This document shows positions 32,851-45,740 of a stretch of 64,000 nt of DNA, piece after piece. Under the pieces are notes generated by a model. It saw only the letters and a list, made by a program, of their open reading frames with translations, was not told the DNA's origin and did not search any database. This DNA comes from Eurosta solidaginis (taxonomy: Eukaryota; Arthropoda; Insecta; Diptera; Tephritidae), in the NCBI RefSeq assembly GCF_040869045.1, contig NC_090323.1, positions 259,722,392 to 259,786,391 of the forward strand, read 5' to 3'. Position numbers and translations under genes: made by a program. Position 1 is the stretch's first letter. Every line of letters starts with the position of its first letter.

Positions 32851-35004
32851 CATGTAAGGAAAGTTAATTTCGGGTGTACCCGAACATTACATACTCAGTT
32901 GAGAGCTATCGTGACAACATAAGGGAAAATAACCATGTAGGAAAATGAACCGTGGGAAACTCTGGAATGTGTTTGTATGACATGTGTATGAAATGAAAGG
33001 CATTAAAGAGTATTTTATGAGGGAGTGGGCCATAGTTCTATAGGTGGACGCCATTTAGGGATATCGCCATAAAGGTGGATCAGGGTTGACTCTAGAATTT
33101 GTTTGTACGATATGGGTATCAAATGAAAGGTGTTAATGAGTATTTTAAAAGGGAGTAATCCTTAGTTCCATAGGTAGACGCCGTTTCGAGATATCGCCAT
33201 AAAGGTGGACTAGGGGTGACTCTAGAATACGTTTGTATAATATGGGTATCAAACGAAAGGTGTTAATGAGTATTTTAAAAGGGAGTGGGCCTTAGTTCTA
33301 TAGGTGGACGCCAATAAAGGTGGACCAGGGGTGACTCTAGACTTTGTTTTTAAGATATGGGTATCAAATGAAAGGTGTTAATGAGTATTTTTAAAAGGGA
33401 GTGGGCCTTCGTTCTATAGGTGGTCGCCTTTTCGAGATATCGCCATAAAGGTGGACCAGGGGTGACTCTAGAATATGTTTGTACGATATGGGTATCAAAT
33501 GAAAGGTGTTAATGAGTATTTTAAAAGGGCGTGGGGCTTAGTTCTATAGGTGGACGCCTTTTCGAGATGTCGCCATAAAGGTGGACCAGGGGTGACTCTA
33601 GAATGTGTTTGTACGATATTGGTATCAAATTAAAGGTATTAATGAGAGCTTTAAACGGGAGTGGTGGTAGTTGTATATGTGAAGGCGTTTTCCAGATATC
33701 GACCAAAATGTGGACCAGGGTGACCCAGAACAACATCTGTTGGATACCGCTAATTTATTTATATATGTAATACCTGCCAAGATTTCAAGGGTTCTTTATT
33801 TCGCCCTGCAGAACTTTTTCATTTTCTTCTACTTAATATGGTAGGTGTCACAACCATTTTACAAAGTTTTTTCTAAGGTTATATTTCGCGTCAATAAACC
33901 AATCCAATTACCATGTTTCATCCCTTTTTTCGTATTTGGTATAGAATTATGGCATTTTTTTCATTTTTCGTAATTTTCGATATCGAAAAAGTGGGCGTGG
34001 TCATAGTCGGATTTCGTTAATTTTTTATACCAAGATAAAGTGAGTTCAGGTAAGTACGTGAACTAAGTTCAGTAAAGATATGTCGATTTTTGCTCAAGTT
34101 ATCGAGTTGACGGCCATGCGGAAGGACAGACGGATGACTGTGTATAAAAACTGGGCGTGGTTTTAACCGATTTCGCCCATTTGCACAGAAAACGGTTAAC
34201 GTCATAGAATCTATGCCCCTACCAAATTTCAAAAGGATTTGTAAATTTTTGTCCGACTTATGGCATTAAAAGTATCCTAGACAAATGAAATGAAAAAGGG
34301 TGGAGCCACGTCCATTTTGAAATTTTCGTTTATTTTTGTATTTTGTTGCACCATATCATTACTGAAGTTGAATGTTGGCATAATTTACTTATATACTGTA
34401 AAGATATTAAATTTTTTGTTAAAATTTTACTTTAAAAATTTTTTTTTTAAAAGTATGTGTGGTCCTTCTCCGATTTCGCTAATTTTTATTAAGCGTACAT
34501 ATAGTAATAGGAGTTACGTTCCTACCAAATTTCATCATGATATCTTCAACGACTGCCAAATTACAGCTTGGAAAAATTTTAAATTACCTTCTTTTAAAAG
34601 TGGCCACTTCCACGCCCATTGTCCAAAATTTTACTAGTTTTCTATTCTGTGTCATAAGGTCAACCCATCTACCAAGTTTCATCGTTTTAGCTGTCTTTGG
34701 TAATGAATTATCGCACTTTTTCTGTTTTTCGAAATTTTCGATATCGAAAAAGTGGGTGTGGTTATGGTCCGATTTCGTTCATTCTAAATAGCGATATGAG
34801 ATGAGTGCTCAGGAACCCACATACAGGACTGACGGACGGACGGACGGACAGACGGACGGACATGGCTCAATCAAATTTTTTTTCGATCCTGATGATTTTA
34901 ATATATGGAAGTCTAAATCTATCTCGATTCCTTTATACCTATACAACCAACCGTTATCCAATCAAACTTAATATACTCTGTGAGCTCTGCTCAACTGAGT
35001 ATAA
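32851..35004 (-). mobile_element. DINE-1/Helentron-like element, copy F
   Basis: Complete minus-strand copy directly behind copy E in the same orientation, starting ATGTAAGGAAAG and ending CTCAACTGAGTATAATAAAA. Tandem units 32980-33650 (about five; one is shortened at 33300-33320). The GGAC run lies at 34832-34862. Confidence 0.82.
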
Positions 35005-35437
35005 TAAAAAAAAAAACAACAGCGACTCAAAAACAACGATAAACAAGTTCCAATATATATCAAAGGAACTGTTACCCTGAGGACGATTACCGAAGGTAAT
35101 CGAAATATATCGGTTATACAAGAACTTCTTGTGTTTTATTACACCTGACCTCGAGCCAGCTTAACTCGCAGATACATTATTAAAGGTCACTAAGTTAACT
35201 TAATACAAAGACGGAATGCACGCCGTAAAGCAAAATAACAAAATGGGATATGCGGAAATAAAAAAAAAACAACAGCAACTCAAAAACAACGATAAACAAG
35301 TTCCAATATATATCAAAGAAACTGTTACCTTGAGGACGATTACCGAAGGTAATCGAAATATATCGGTTATACAAGAACTTCCTGTGTTTTATTACACCTG
35401 ACCTCGAACCAGCTTAACTCGCAGATACATTATTAAA
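35005..35437 (+). repeat. 247-bp tandem repeat: rest of first copy and complete second copy
   Basis: 35005-35190 completes the unit begun at 30625; 35191-35437 is a second full unit. The two agree except for scattered substitutions. Each carries CAATATATATCAAAG, GAGGACGATTACC-GAA-GGTAATCG (a 7-8 bp perfect stem) and CAGCTTAACTCGCAGATAC. Short frames in it (35216-35401) lack any domain. See the hammerhead-like finding. Confidence 0.85.
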
Positions 35438-36229
35438 ATAAAAAATTTAAAATTTAAATATATTTTTCCACTAATCTATTAAAATAATGTCCATAACGCC
35501 CGATTGACGGGGAGATAAAAATCATAGAAACCATACGATAATGTGTTCCAAAATTGTTAAATGAAATCGTTCTTGCACAGAGCATCAGTACAATAGGTTG
35601 GCATGGAATGCCCCATATTTACATATGAAAGTGCTTATAACAGAGTAAACACGTACACATGCCTAGTGAAAACATTTTAATAATTTAACATTTTCAAAGT
35701 TTATGCTGATGCACGCCTACATTTATTTTTTATGGACATCTAACCAACAAATACTGAAATTAGATTAGAAAACTACACCTGAAAAACGTTCTCCACTAGC
35801 TCTTTAATCATTCTCGACCCGATTACTATTATAGTTTTCTAGCAATTTTCTCGAGTCAAAATAACACTAGTTAGCTAAGGCCCGAACACATAAGGGTTCA
35901 GGGCTTAACGTCCCAACAAAAATCTCTTTAGAGACTATGTTTGTTGGATAGTAGTCAAATTGCTTGAAGTAAAAGTACCAACAAATTTAGGTCATGTGAA
36001 TGAAGTTGAAACAAAACCCTAAAACTTGATTCGCTTTTTTAAATAAGTATGTGACGTTTCAAGAAACAAATTGAAACAAATTTTTTGCCTGATTGAATTA
36101 GATCTTATATTTAGTACTTGAGTGCGTATTTCATTCTTTGAATGCTCGGCCATTAAATCAAATATTTGTTTATTAAGTATATTTATAATAAAAATCGACT
36201 GTTCAGGTAAGAGGATTTTCATCATTTTT
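35438..36229. other. AT-rich DNA, no gene recognised
   Basis: Nothing recognised. Confidence 0.5.
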
Positions 36230-36650
36230 TTCGAAACCGATTTTTATTATAAATATGTCCGATCTTGACGATTTTTTCAGACAACCATCTATGCCCAATA
36301 CGTAAGCTTGTGATAAAATTTGATGTTGCTAGCTGTTAAATTGGGGCAGAAATGGGGCAGAAATGGCGAAAACCCTCTTATTGGACAATCGATCGTATGG
36401 GAGGTATATGCTATAGTGGTCCGATCCGGTCGATTCCGACAAATGTCAAATCCCCCATCAAAATATGTCTGCTTACGCAATTTTATCGATATATCTCAAA
36501 AGTTGAGGAAGTATTTTGCGTTCAAACAAACGGACAGATGGACAGACGGACGGACGGACAGACGGACGGACGGACAGACGGACATGTCTAAATCAACTTA
36601 GCTCGTCCTCTGATCATTTTGGTATACTTTTTGGTGGGTCTAACGGAAAC
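36230..36650 (-). mobile_element. DINE-like family 2 fragment
   Basis: Reverse complement of the 5' half of the element at 51155-53195: GACCCACCAAAAAGTATACC, a GTCC/GTCT run (36528-36580 as GGAC), CGACCGGATCGGACCAC, and one unit containing GTTGTCTGAAAAAATCG. Its 5' end and most tandem units are missing. Confidence 0.75.
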
Positions 36651-37271
36651 ATATACATAAAAAATTATTTGGAGCCTTGAAAATGAAAAAAACTGTTATC
36701 GCCAAAGTTTTTAGCGCACAATTTTGAGTCGGACAGCGTATACAAGAAAATTTTAAAATAAAATAAAAATTGTTTAAGTAGGTCATGAAAAAACCTTAAA
36801 AATCAAAGAAAAAAGTCAAAAAACTATAATTTTGCAGGCTCGAAAATTATTTTTTTTTGGTATGCTTAGTTGGAACTTTTTCCTGAGCCCAAACCTATCG
36901 AAAAATCGATGGCGAGATATGGGTTAACTTTCGTCCATGCAAATCAACCCAGCTTATTGATTAATATATATAGGGGGAGGTGAATCGATACATTTTTGTA
37001 CATATATACATATATGCCCGTTATACGGGGCCATAAACTCGTACAAGCATTACTTATTATGCGATGTGCACAGATCAAACTGGCGCCCTGGTTAATTTAT
37101 ATAATTGCAGAAATAATTAAAGTGGGACTACAGTTATTTATAAATTTCTTGACCAATGTCAATATGGTAAAAAGATATTAAAAATGTCATGGTTAAATAA
37201 AGGCCTGTGAAGCTTTAAATGAGGGTGCATTTCTTATATCATCCCACATATTAGGCAATGAACTTGATCGC
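36651..37271. other. AT-rich DNA, no gene recognised
   Basis: Nothing recognised. Confidence 0.5.
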
Positions 37272-37360
37272 TTTACTTACTTAATTGGCGTTTAACCGCT
37301 TAAACGGTTATGGCCGCCCAACAAGGCGCGCCAGTCGCTTCTTCTCTCTGCCAACTGGCT
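37272..37360 (-). mobile_element. RTE-like LINE 3' end fragment
   Basis: The minus strand matches the last 85 bp of the LINE at 24963-26070 (AGCGACTGGCGCGCCTTGTT, GGCCATAACCGTTTAA) and ends in TAAGTAAG. No clear TSD. Confidence 0.75.
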
Positions 37361-37564
37361 TATCACAAATAAAAACAAACAAAAAATAGAAAAATTCTTT
37401 ATTCTTAACATTCCTGCTTTATACGGCGTAAGTATGGTTTCAGGTTTCTAGGTTATCGGAAAGTTCCCCCAGGAAGTTACTCTAAAATAGACTGCAAGAT
37501 CCCCCCTTTTTTTGTTTTAAATACACAGACAAACATGCTAATCGAAACTAATATAACGTAAGTA

Positions 37565-38628
37565 AAACAAGTAAGGAAGGCTAAGTTCGGGTGTAACCAA
37601 ACATTACATACTCAGCTGAGAGCTATGGAGACAAAATAAGGGAAAATCACCATGTAGGAAAATGAACCTAGGGTAACCCTGGAATGTGCTTATATGACAT
37701 GTGTATCAAATGGAAGGTATTAAAGCATATTTTAAGAGGGAGTGGGCTATAGCTCTATAGGTGGACGCCATTTAGGGATATCGCCATAAAGGTGGACCAG
37801 GGCTGACTCTAGAATTTGTTTGTACGATATGGGTATCAAACGAAAGGTGTTAATTAGTATTTTAAAAGGGAGTGGGCCTTAGTTCTATGGGTGGACGCTT
37901 TTTCGAGATATCGCCATAAAGGTGAACCAGGGGTGACTCTAGAATTTGTTTGTACGATATGGGTATCAAATGAAATGTGTAAATGAGTATTTTAAAAGGG
38001 AGTGGGCCTTAGTTCTATGCGTAGACGCTTTTTCGAGATATCGCCATAAAGGTGGACCAGGGGTGACTCTAAAATTTCTTTGTACGATATGGGTATCAAA
38101 TGAAAGATGTTAATGAGAATTTTAAAAGGCGTGGGCTTAGTTCTATCGGTGGACGCCTTTTCGAGATATCGCCATAAAGGTGAACCAGGGGTGACTCTAG
38201 GGTTTGCTTGTACGATATGGGTATCAAACGAAAGGTGTTAATGAGTATTTTAATAGGGAGTGGGCCTTAGTTCTATGGGTGGACGCTTTTTCGAGATATC
38301 GCCATAAAGGTGAACCAGGGGTGACTCTAGAATTTGTTTGTACGATATGAGTATCCAATGAAAGGTGTTAATGAGTATTTTAAAAGGGAGTGGGCCTTAG
38401 TTCTATAGGTGGACGCCTTTTCCAGATATCGCTATAAAGGTGGACCAGGGGTGACTCTATAATGTGTTTGTACGATATGGGTATCAAATTAAAGGTATTA
38501 GTGAGGGTTTTAAAAGGGAGTGGTGGTAGTTGTATATGTGAAGGCGTTTTCGAGATATCGACCAAAATGTGGACCAGGGTGACCCAGAGCATCATCTATC
38601 GGGTACCGCTAATTTATTTATATATTTA
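37565..38628 (-). mobile_element. DINE-1/Helentron-like element, copy G, 3' part
   Basis: From AAACAAGTAAGGAAGG through the hairpin and about seven 130-bp units (37700-38560), to GCTAATTTATTTATATATTTA. The element is interrupted here and resumes at 40181. Confidence 0.82.
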
Positions 38629-40180
38629 ACTAGCAGACCCGGCAGACATTGTTCTGCCCTAAATTTGGTATATCTGCATACATTTTAATAAGCTTTTTCC
38701 GTCTAACTATCCCCTCCCCCCTCTTCAGTGTTTCTTAAGCCTTTTATTCACTCCTCCCTCCGTCTTTTTCACTTCATCTATCTCTATCTTCGTCTCACTC
38801 TATCTCTTTCTCAGTCTTCTTCCCTCTTTTCTCTTATCTCAAGTTCTTCTCATTCTTTTTCATCATTTATTGCCAGTTCACGAGGGTGGTATCTATTTTG
38901 TTCCACTCCCACTCCGAGTCTCAGTCCCAGTCCGTCTCTTGTCTACTTCCCGGAAAAAAGGATCGTAAATACTAATATAGGCAAATTTATATACCAAATT
39001 TCAGTCAAATCGAATAGTACGTATGTAAAGAGGTATGTGGGTATCATTAATTCATGTCTTTATTTCGGCTTCGCATGCATATTTATCAGTTTTGACAGGT
39101 TGATGCGACTATATCCAATATAACAATGAAAATTACTTTAAAGCTCTCAGCAACAGCTTTCATTTGATATCTATATTACACTCACATTGTAGGGGTATCC
39201 GGGCCCACGTTTTGGCCTATATGTCGAGACAATAGTCACCAGTAGGTATGAAAACTACCCTTTACATTCTAGGGGTACCTACGTCCACGTTTTCGCTTAT
39301 ATATCGAGACCCTAGTTACCCGCGGGTACGAAAAATACCCCGTATTAAAGTACTCATAAACAGCTTCAATTTGATACCCATATTGTACAAACATATACCA
39401 GGATTACCCAGGTCCACGTTTTGATCTCAATACCCTAGCCAGACCGGGATAAAAATTATCCTATGTCTGTCTCCTGGTTCTGAGCTACCCCTCCACCAAT
39501 TTTCGGCCAAATATGTTCATCCGTTCCTTTCTCTTCAATCACTCTTTATCTATTAAAAAAAAAGCGCATCAAAATCCGTTGCATATTTTTAAAGGTTTAA
39601 GCATTCAAAGGGACATAGGGACAGAAGAAGCGACTTTGTTTTATACTATGTAGTGATGTACATCCATACATACCTATAAACCTACGCCCGAAGTTAAATA
39701 ACGCAGCGAATGCTATATATGTACGTATGTATGTGTCGTATCATGCCTCACTCAAAAGCAATTAGCGCGCACAATTCACAGCGAACAACCACACAAACAC
39801 ATTTTTTGGTAAAAATGTTACTTTTGTTTAAACAATTTGGCTGATATAAAAAAGAAATCAATTTTTTTTTTGATGCAGATCGAAGGCAAATATTTCAAAG
39901 TTTTACTGAAAAGTAGAATTTTTTAAATCCATCCATCCGTTTATGAGTTATAGCTGTGTAAACAAAAATTTTATGATTTTTTACTACATTTTGGCAATTC
40001 GCCACGCCCCTATAATATATATCTTCAAATTATATTAACTGTACCATCTCACATAGCTAAGCTTTCAAATGCGAAAAACCGTTTTAAAATCGGAGCATTC
40101 TGTGTGAAGTTATGTGCATACATGGCATTTAGCGACTTTATTTTATAAGATTTATATAGATATAGATATAGATAGATAGA
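38629..40180 (+). mobile_element. Second Helitron-like nonautonomous element inserted in copy G
   Basis: Starts CTAGCAGACCCGGCAGAC. It contains about three diverged units with GGGGTA(T/C)C..GG.CCACGTTTT, AGTACTCATAAACAGCTT and TTTGATACCCATATTGTAC, clearly related to the 130-bp unit of the main family. An apparent 3' end AGCGACTTTGTTTTATACTA (39630-39649) recurs in altered form at 40131-40147, so two related elements, or one with a duplicated end, fill the gap. 38700-38950 is a C/T-rich stretch; the 131-codon frame there is low-complexity and not called. Confidence 0.6.
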
Positions 40181-41440
40181 TACCACGAACATTATTCCTG
40201 CCATGATTCCAAGGGCCTTTGATTTTGCCCTGCAGAACTTTTTCATTTTCTTCTACTTAATATGGTAGGTGTCACACCGATTTTACAAAGTTTTTTTTCG
40301 AAAGTTATATTTTGCGTCAATAAACCAATCCAGTTACCATGTTTCATCCCTTTTTTCGTATTTGGTATAGAATTATGGCATTTTTTTAATTTTTCGTAAT
40401 TTTCGAAATCGAAAAAGTGGGCGTGGTCATAGTCGGATTTCGGCCATATTTTATACCAAGATAAAGTGACTTCAGATAAGTACGTGAACTAATTTTAGTA
40501 AAGATATATCGTATTTTACTCAAGTTATCGTGTTAACGGCCGAGCGGAAGGACAGACGTCGACTGTGTATAAAAGCTGGGTGTGGCTTCTACCGATTCCG
40601 CCCTTTTTCACAGAAAACAGTTATCGTCCTAGAATCTATGTCCCACCAGGATTGGTAAATTTTTGTTCGACTTATGGGATTAAAAGTATCCTAGACAAAT
40701 TAAATGAAAAAGGGCGGAGCCACGCACATTTTGAAATTTTCTTTTATTTTTGTATTGTGTTGCACCATATCATTACTGGAGTTGAATGTTGACATAATTT
40801 ACTTATATACTGTAAAGATAATAAATTTTTTGTTAAAATTTTACTTAAAAAAATATTTTTTTTAAAGTGGACGTGGTCGTTCTCCGATTTTACTAACTTT
40901 TATTAAGCATACATATAGTAATAGGAGTAACGTTCCTGCCAAATTTCATCATGATATCTTCAACGACTGCCAAATTACAGCTTGCAAAACTTTTAAATTA
41001 CATTCTTTTAAAAGTGGGCGGTGCCACACCCATTGTCCAAAATTTTACTAATTTTCTATTCTGCGTCATAAGTTCAATTCACCTACCAAGTTTCATCGCT
41101 TTATCCGTCTTTGGTAATGAATTATCGCACTTTTTGGGTTTTTCTAAATTTTCGATATCCAAAAAGTGGGCGTGGTTATAGTCCGATTTCGTTCATTTTA
41201 AACAGGGATCTGAGTTGAGTACCCAGGAACCTACATACAAAATTTCATCAAGATACCTCAAAATTTACTCAAGTTATCGTGTTAACGGACGGATGGACGG
41301 ACGGACGGACGGATAATTTCGATACTGATAATTTTGATATATGGAAGTCTATATCTATCTCGATTCCTTTATACCTGTACAACCAACCGTTATCCAATCA
41401 AAGTTATTATACTCTGTGAGCTCTGCTCAACTGAGTATAA
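40181..41440 (-). mobile_element. DINE-1/Helentron-like element, copy G, 5' part
   Basis: Continues copy G from TACCACGAAC to CTCAACTGAGTATAA, with diverged 150-bp modules and the GGAC run at 41287-41311. Confidence 0.82.
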
Positions 41441-41669
41441 CAAAATTAAGCACAGAGTTAACAAGAAAGTGTGCGCCTAAAGATATCCGAGTTTTTATTT
41501 TATTCATTTATTTCTTTGTCAATTTTCTTCATTATGCTTCAAACCGGACGATAACTTTTTTGGGCGAACAGCCACTACCATTTGTTATTCATCGTATTAG
41601 TCTTTTGGTTTCTGCAATAGTGTATAATATGTACATATATAATTAATGGAAATGCACTAAACTACTATA

Positions 41670-42064
41670 CCAGCAAAAACCTCAGCGGGTTAGGAGATCA
41701 GAATATACCCGCGGTAGGTATTCCTGTCGTAAGAGGCGACTAAAATACCAGATTCAAAGGGCTGTGTAGCGCAACCTTTTAGGCTGCCAGCGCAATATAT
41801 AGCTTCTCCAAACCCAATTGTCAACCTCACCTATCCGCAGCGAATCCTGTTTCACTAACAGACGAGGCTCTGGCGACCACAAGCTCCTCATGGAACTTGG
41901 GGGTAGGGAGGGAGGGAATGGCCTGAAGGTTTAATGTGGCCACATAAAATCGTGGTACCGGAGCGTACCGGATTTGTATCCGGCAAAGGACCATCACATC
42001 GATAACACTCCCCAAAGCCTTTGGGGAGCAACCTTATCGCTACAACAACAACAACCAGCAAAAA
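41670..42064 (+). mobile_element. SINE-2 (CAA-tailed retroposon) with 10-bp TSD
   Basis: CCAGCAAAAA is duplicated at 41670-41679 and 42055-42064. The body runs from CTCAGCGGGTTAGGAGATCA to a (CAACAA) tail. It is slightly shorter than the 23281 copy owing to a deletion in the GGGAACGATT region near 41950. Confidence 0.87.
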
Positions 42065-42117
42065 AATGTGAATTAAAAAAAAAAATGAAAAAGTATTGCA
42101 TACTTCAAGGCGGCACG

Positions 42118-42660
42118 TTTATTATACTCAGCTGATCAGAGCTGACATAGTATATTAATTTTGTTCGCATAACGGTACCCCGTAACGGCATAAACTAATC
42201 GAGATAGATATAGACTTCTATATATCAAAATGATCTGGGCGAAAAAAGAAATTCATTTAGCCATGTCCGTCCGTCCGCCCGTCTGTCTGTAAACACGATA
42301 ACTTGAGTAAATTTTGAGGTATCTTAATGAAATTTGGTATGTAAGTTCCTGGGCACTCATCTCAAGCCGCTATTCAAAATGGAGGAAATCGGACTATAAC
42401 CAAGCGCATTTCTTCGATATCGAAAATTTCGAAAACCCGAAAAAGTGCGATAATTCATTACCAAAGACGGATAAAGCGATGAAACTTGGTAGGTGGGTTG
42501 ACCTTATGGCGCAGAATATAAAATTTGTTAAATTTGGGACAATGGGCGTGGCACCGCCCACTTTTAAAAGAAGGTAATTTAAAAGTTTTGTAAGCGGTAA
42601 TTTGGCAGCTGAGTATGTAATGTTCGGTTACACCCGATCTTAGCATTCCTTACTTATTTT
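42118..42660 (+). mobile_element. DINE-1/Helentron-like element, copy H (internally deleted)
   Basis: The 5' end carries the same TTCGCATAACGGTACCCCG block as copy C. After the third module the sequence jumps at about 42608 (TTTGGCAGCTGAGTATGTAA) straight to the 3' end, giving a 540-bp derivative with both termini. Confidence 0.8.
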
Positions 42661-43509
42661 TTTGTGTTATCTGTAGTATACCTTACTCCTAGTGACTTAT
42701 TTTTATCCTGAACGTTTCCAATTCTCCAAAGGAGCTAGTTTTTTCTTTACTCAATTACAATTGCTTCAATCCATGATGATAAACGAAAAATTGTGCTAAC
42801 GCTAAATTTCGGAAATTTCCTTGTGGGTGTTTGGACTGGGTTTGACATTTATATTTTATAATGACTTGGTACTAGTAAGAGTGGTGACTACAACAAATCC
42901 GAAAATTTATTTTTCACAAAATAAAATAAAAAGTTATTCATAAAATAAAACACGAAGGAATAAACCATTTTTCAATTCCCCCCAAAAAAAAGGAACGAAC
43001 TGAAACGGAACGAAAGTAGATGCAGATAAAAGGTCTCTTGGTCATTATTCTCAAACGTCAATTCGCAGCTTTTGCCTCTTGTATGCACCCTACAGTCAAA
43101 CACAAACTCAGGCAGGAAGCATACCAGTTAACAACTGCAAGTTATTGAGTGATATGGAACTAGTTCCAAAAAAGTCGAACTTGTACAAACTTCAAAAATA
43201 CTTGAGAATTCAAACGGATATGAAAAGAAAATATAGATTTGCTGACATGACGATTTCAAAAATCGGAATTCACGTAACAAATTTTTAACTAATATACTAT
43301 TTGTAAAGATAACAAAACGAGGACCTCTCAATGCAAGCTTTAAATTTAATGGTGGAATCTTGCAGCCTCTTTTTCCGAACCAGGCTAGTGTATGTTAGAC
43401 TGGTTGCAAAAAGATGTAAGTGCCATGATTTGTGAAGTTCGATGTGTTAGCAGGTGAAGGTCTACATAACTACTGTCTTTAAATAAACTAGGCGTTGAAT
43501 AAAAGAAAT
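42661..43509. other. AT-rich DNA, no gene recognised
   Basis: Nothing recognised. Confidence 0.5.
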
Positions 43510-44240
43510 ATTTACGGGCTTTTAGCTTTGTCGGCTTCTTTTCGGTAACAATCGATACTGCCGATATTTGTGTTGTTGGATTTTCGCCTTTCTATCGACA
43601 GCGAAACTAACAACTATAGTTATCGGCTTGATATTAGGTTGTAATCGGGTGCTTATTTTTTTCTCTTTAGTGGGTTAGAGATGTGTTATCGATTTTATAT
43701 TAAAGTTATATCGGTACCTGTTTCATAACACAGAAACAAATCGATTTTTTTTTTTGAAACCATATCGAAAAGCTTGCGATAAATAATCGACAACTTTTCA
43801 ATTATATATCGATAAATCTTCAAAAGCAAATCTATAACATAACAACGCGATCACTTTTCGTTAGCAAATTGATACATTTTGGATAACAAATCGACATCAC
43901 GCTTTGCAATAACAAATCGATAACTTTTCTATAAAAATCAACCATTCTTTGATAATATAACGATAACTTTTCGATTGATAATCGAAAACTTACGATATAA
44001 AAGTAAAAAAAAATTTGTTGATAACTAATCAATAATCTTTGCTGTCGATAGCTAGTTTAGAACACTTCGATAACAAACAAACTATAACCCGTCTACATAT
44101 ATCACATAACGATTACTCATCGATAGCGGACCATTAACAGTTCGATAACAAGTAAGTGCCTCCACATGCCGAACGGTTTCGGAACCCGCTTCCGTTTAGG
44201 CTTCCTCATTCTTACATTCTGAAGTCTCCCGTGAGCAAAG
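43510..44240 (+). repeat. CGATA-rich repeat, copy 2
   Basis: A lead-in (CTTTGTCGGCTTCTTTTCGG, CGGTAACAATCGATACTGCC) is shared with copy 3, followed by about 400 bp of TCGATAAC-type motifs (43730-44150) and a tail (CATTCTGAAGTCTCCC, GAGCAAAGAC) shared with copy 1. Confidence 0.75.
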
Positions 44241-44715
44241 ACTATCAGCATTTAGTATGCGAAGCAGTTGTCTTTCCGCTGGGTACAGATGCATGAGTAG
44301 AAGTTCATTTAATAGCGGTTGCTCCGTTTCAAACTCAAAATAAAATAAAAATAATTCTTTTATTTTTATTTTGTTTTCTTTACTTGTCCTCTCTTTTTCA
44401 TTTTAGATTTTTGGGTTGATCTTTTGGCGTGGGGCTGAGGGAATAAGCTAAATAGTGCAAATTCTTACCTACATACTTATAACAACATGTAGATATGTGT
44501 ATATGTATGAACGGTGTACCACATTTTAGCCTATCACAGCTTTATGCTTAACCACATACATATTTGCAAGGGTGGCAAGGATCTTATTTGTACAATATTC
44601 AAATAAATATACTCAATTAAAGTACCAGTAGGAATATTTAGGCAGGCGCAGTGGTATCTGAAGTATGTATGCTTGTCTTACATACTGAAGATTCGAGGTT
44701 TTCAGAGAGAGAGAG
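44241..44715. other. AT-rich DNA, no gene recognised
   Basis: Nothing recognised apart from a short (GA)n at 44704-44716. Confidence 0.5.
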
Positions 44716-45740
44716 AGTTTGAGAAGAGCTTCGTCGGCTTTTTATCCGTAACAACCGATACCGCACCAGCGTGTTAGGGGGCTTTGAATATACCCGCGGC
44801 AGGTATGCCTGTCTTAAGAGGCGACTAAATTTCCAAAGTGTTGTCAGCGCATAAATGTAGCTTCTTCAACCCAATTGTCAACCTCACCTAGCTGTGGCGA
44901 ATCCTGTTACTTTAACAGCCGAGGCTCTGGCGGCCCCAAGCTCCTCATGGATCGAGGGGGGTGGGAGTGGGAGATGGCCTTCAAGATTTTATGTGGTCAT
45001 ACTAAATCGTTCTCGAGATTGTCGAGCTGGAACCTTAATGGTGCTTGTTACCGGAACGTACCGGATCTGCATCCCGCAAAGGACCATCCACCTGCGGGGA
45101 GTGTCCTTATCGCTACAACAACAACAACAAATTATTGTTTTATTATCGAGCTATTATCGACAGCGAATTTTTATAGTTGTGTTGTCGGTTTGTTACCGCA
45201 GAGTCATCGGTTTCTTATTTATTTGTTAACGGCTTAGGTTACAGATGTGCCATCGGGTTAATAGTGGAATTTTAGCGGTATCTGTTTCAAAAAAAATCGA
45301 TGGCTTGTCAATAATAAATCGATAACACGCCAATAACTTTTCGATAACTTTTTGAAAACAATTGTACAATTTTTCGATAACCAGTTGAAAACTAAAAAAT
45401 CGTTAATTTATGGAGAACATACCGATAACTTTTTGATAAGAACTCGATAATTTGTCGGTGACTTTATGGTTATATATTGATAACTTTTCGATTATTAGTC
45501 GATACCTATTCTATAAAAAATCATCAAATGTTCGATAAAAAACCGATAACTCGTCGATAAAAATCAGTTACTCTTTGCTATCGATAAGCAAATTTGTAAG
45601 ACTTCGATAGCAAATCGATAATATGTTCCACCTAGTCGATAGCACACCTATAAAAACCAAATAACTCATCGATAACAAACCGTTAAAACTTCGATAACAA
45701 ACTAAAAACACGCCGTCCGTTTTTGGTTTCGGTTTTGACT
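44716..45740 (+). repeat. CGATA-rich repeat, copy 3, split by a SINE-2
   Basis: The lead-in GCTTCGTCGGCTTTTTATCC-CGATACCG (44728-44764) continues after the SINE at about 45132 with TATCGACAGCGAA, as in copy 2. On the plus strand 45290-45700 holds about fifteen CGATA pentamers, many within ATCGATAAC or TTCGATAAC. It has no copy of the shared tail. Confidence 0.75.
44764..45131 (+). mobile_element. SINE-2 copy inside the CGATA repeat
   Basis: Runs from ACCAGCGTGTTAGGGGG through CCCAATTGTCAACCTCACCT to a (CAACAA) tail. It is more diverged than the other two copies, and the TSD is not clear. Confidence 0.82.

Noticed and set aside
36996..37181. Small plus-strand frame of 61 codons
   Set aside because: AT-rich, no motif, length expected by chance.
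38728..39123. 131-codon Ser/Leu-rich frame
   Set aside because: Low-complexity C/T-rich DNA inside a Helitron-like insert; no motif.
44875..45237. Two overlapping frames over 110 codons
   Set aside because: They lie within a SINE-2 copy whose other copies do not keep the frame.
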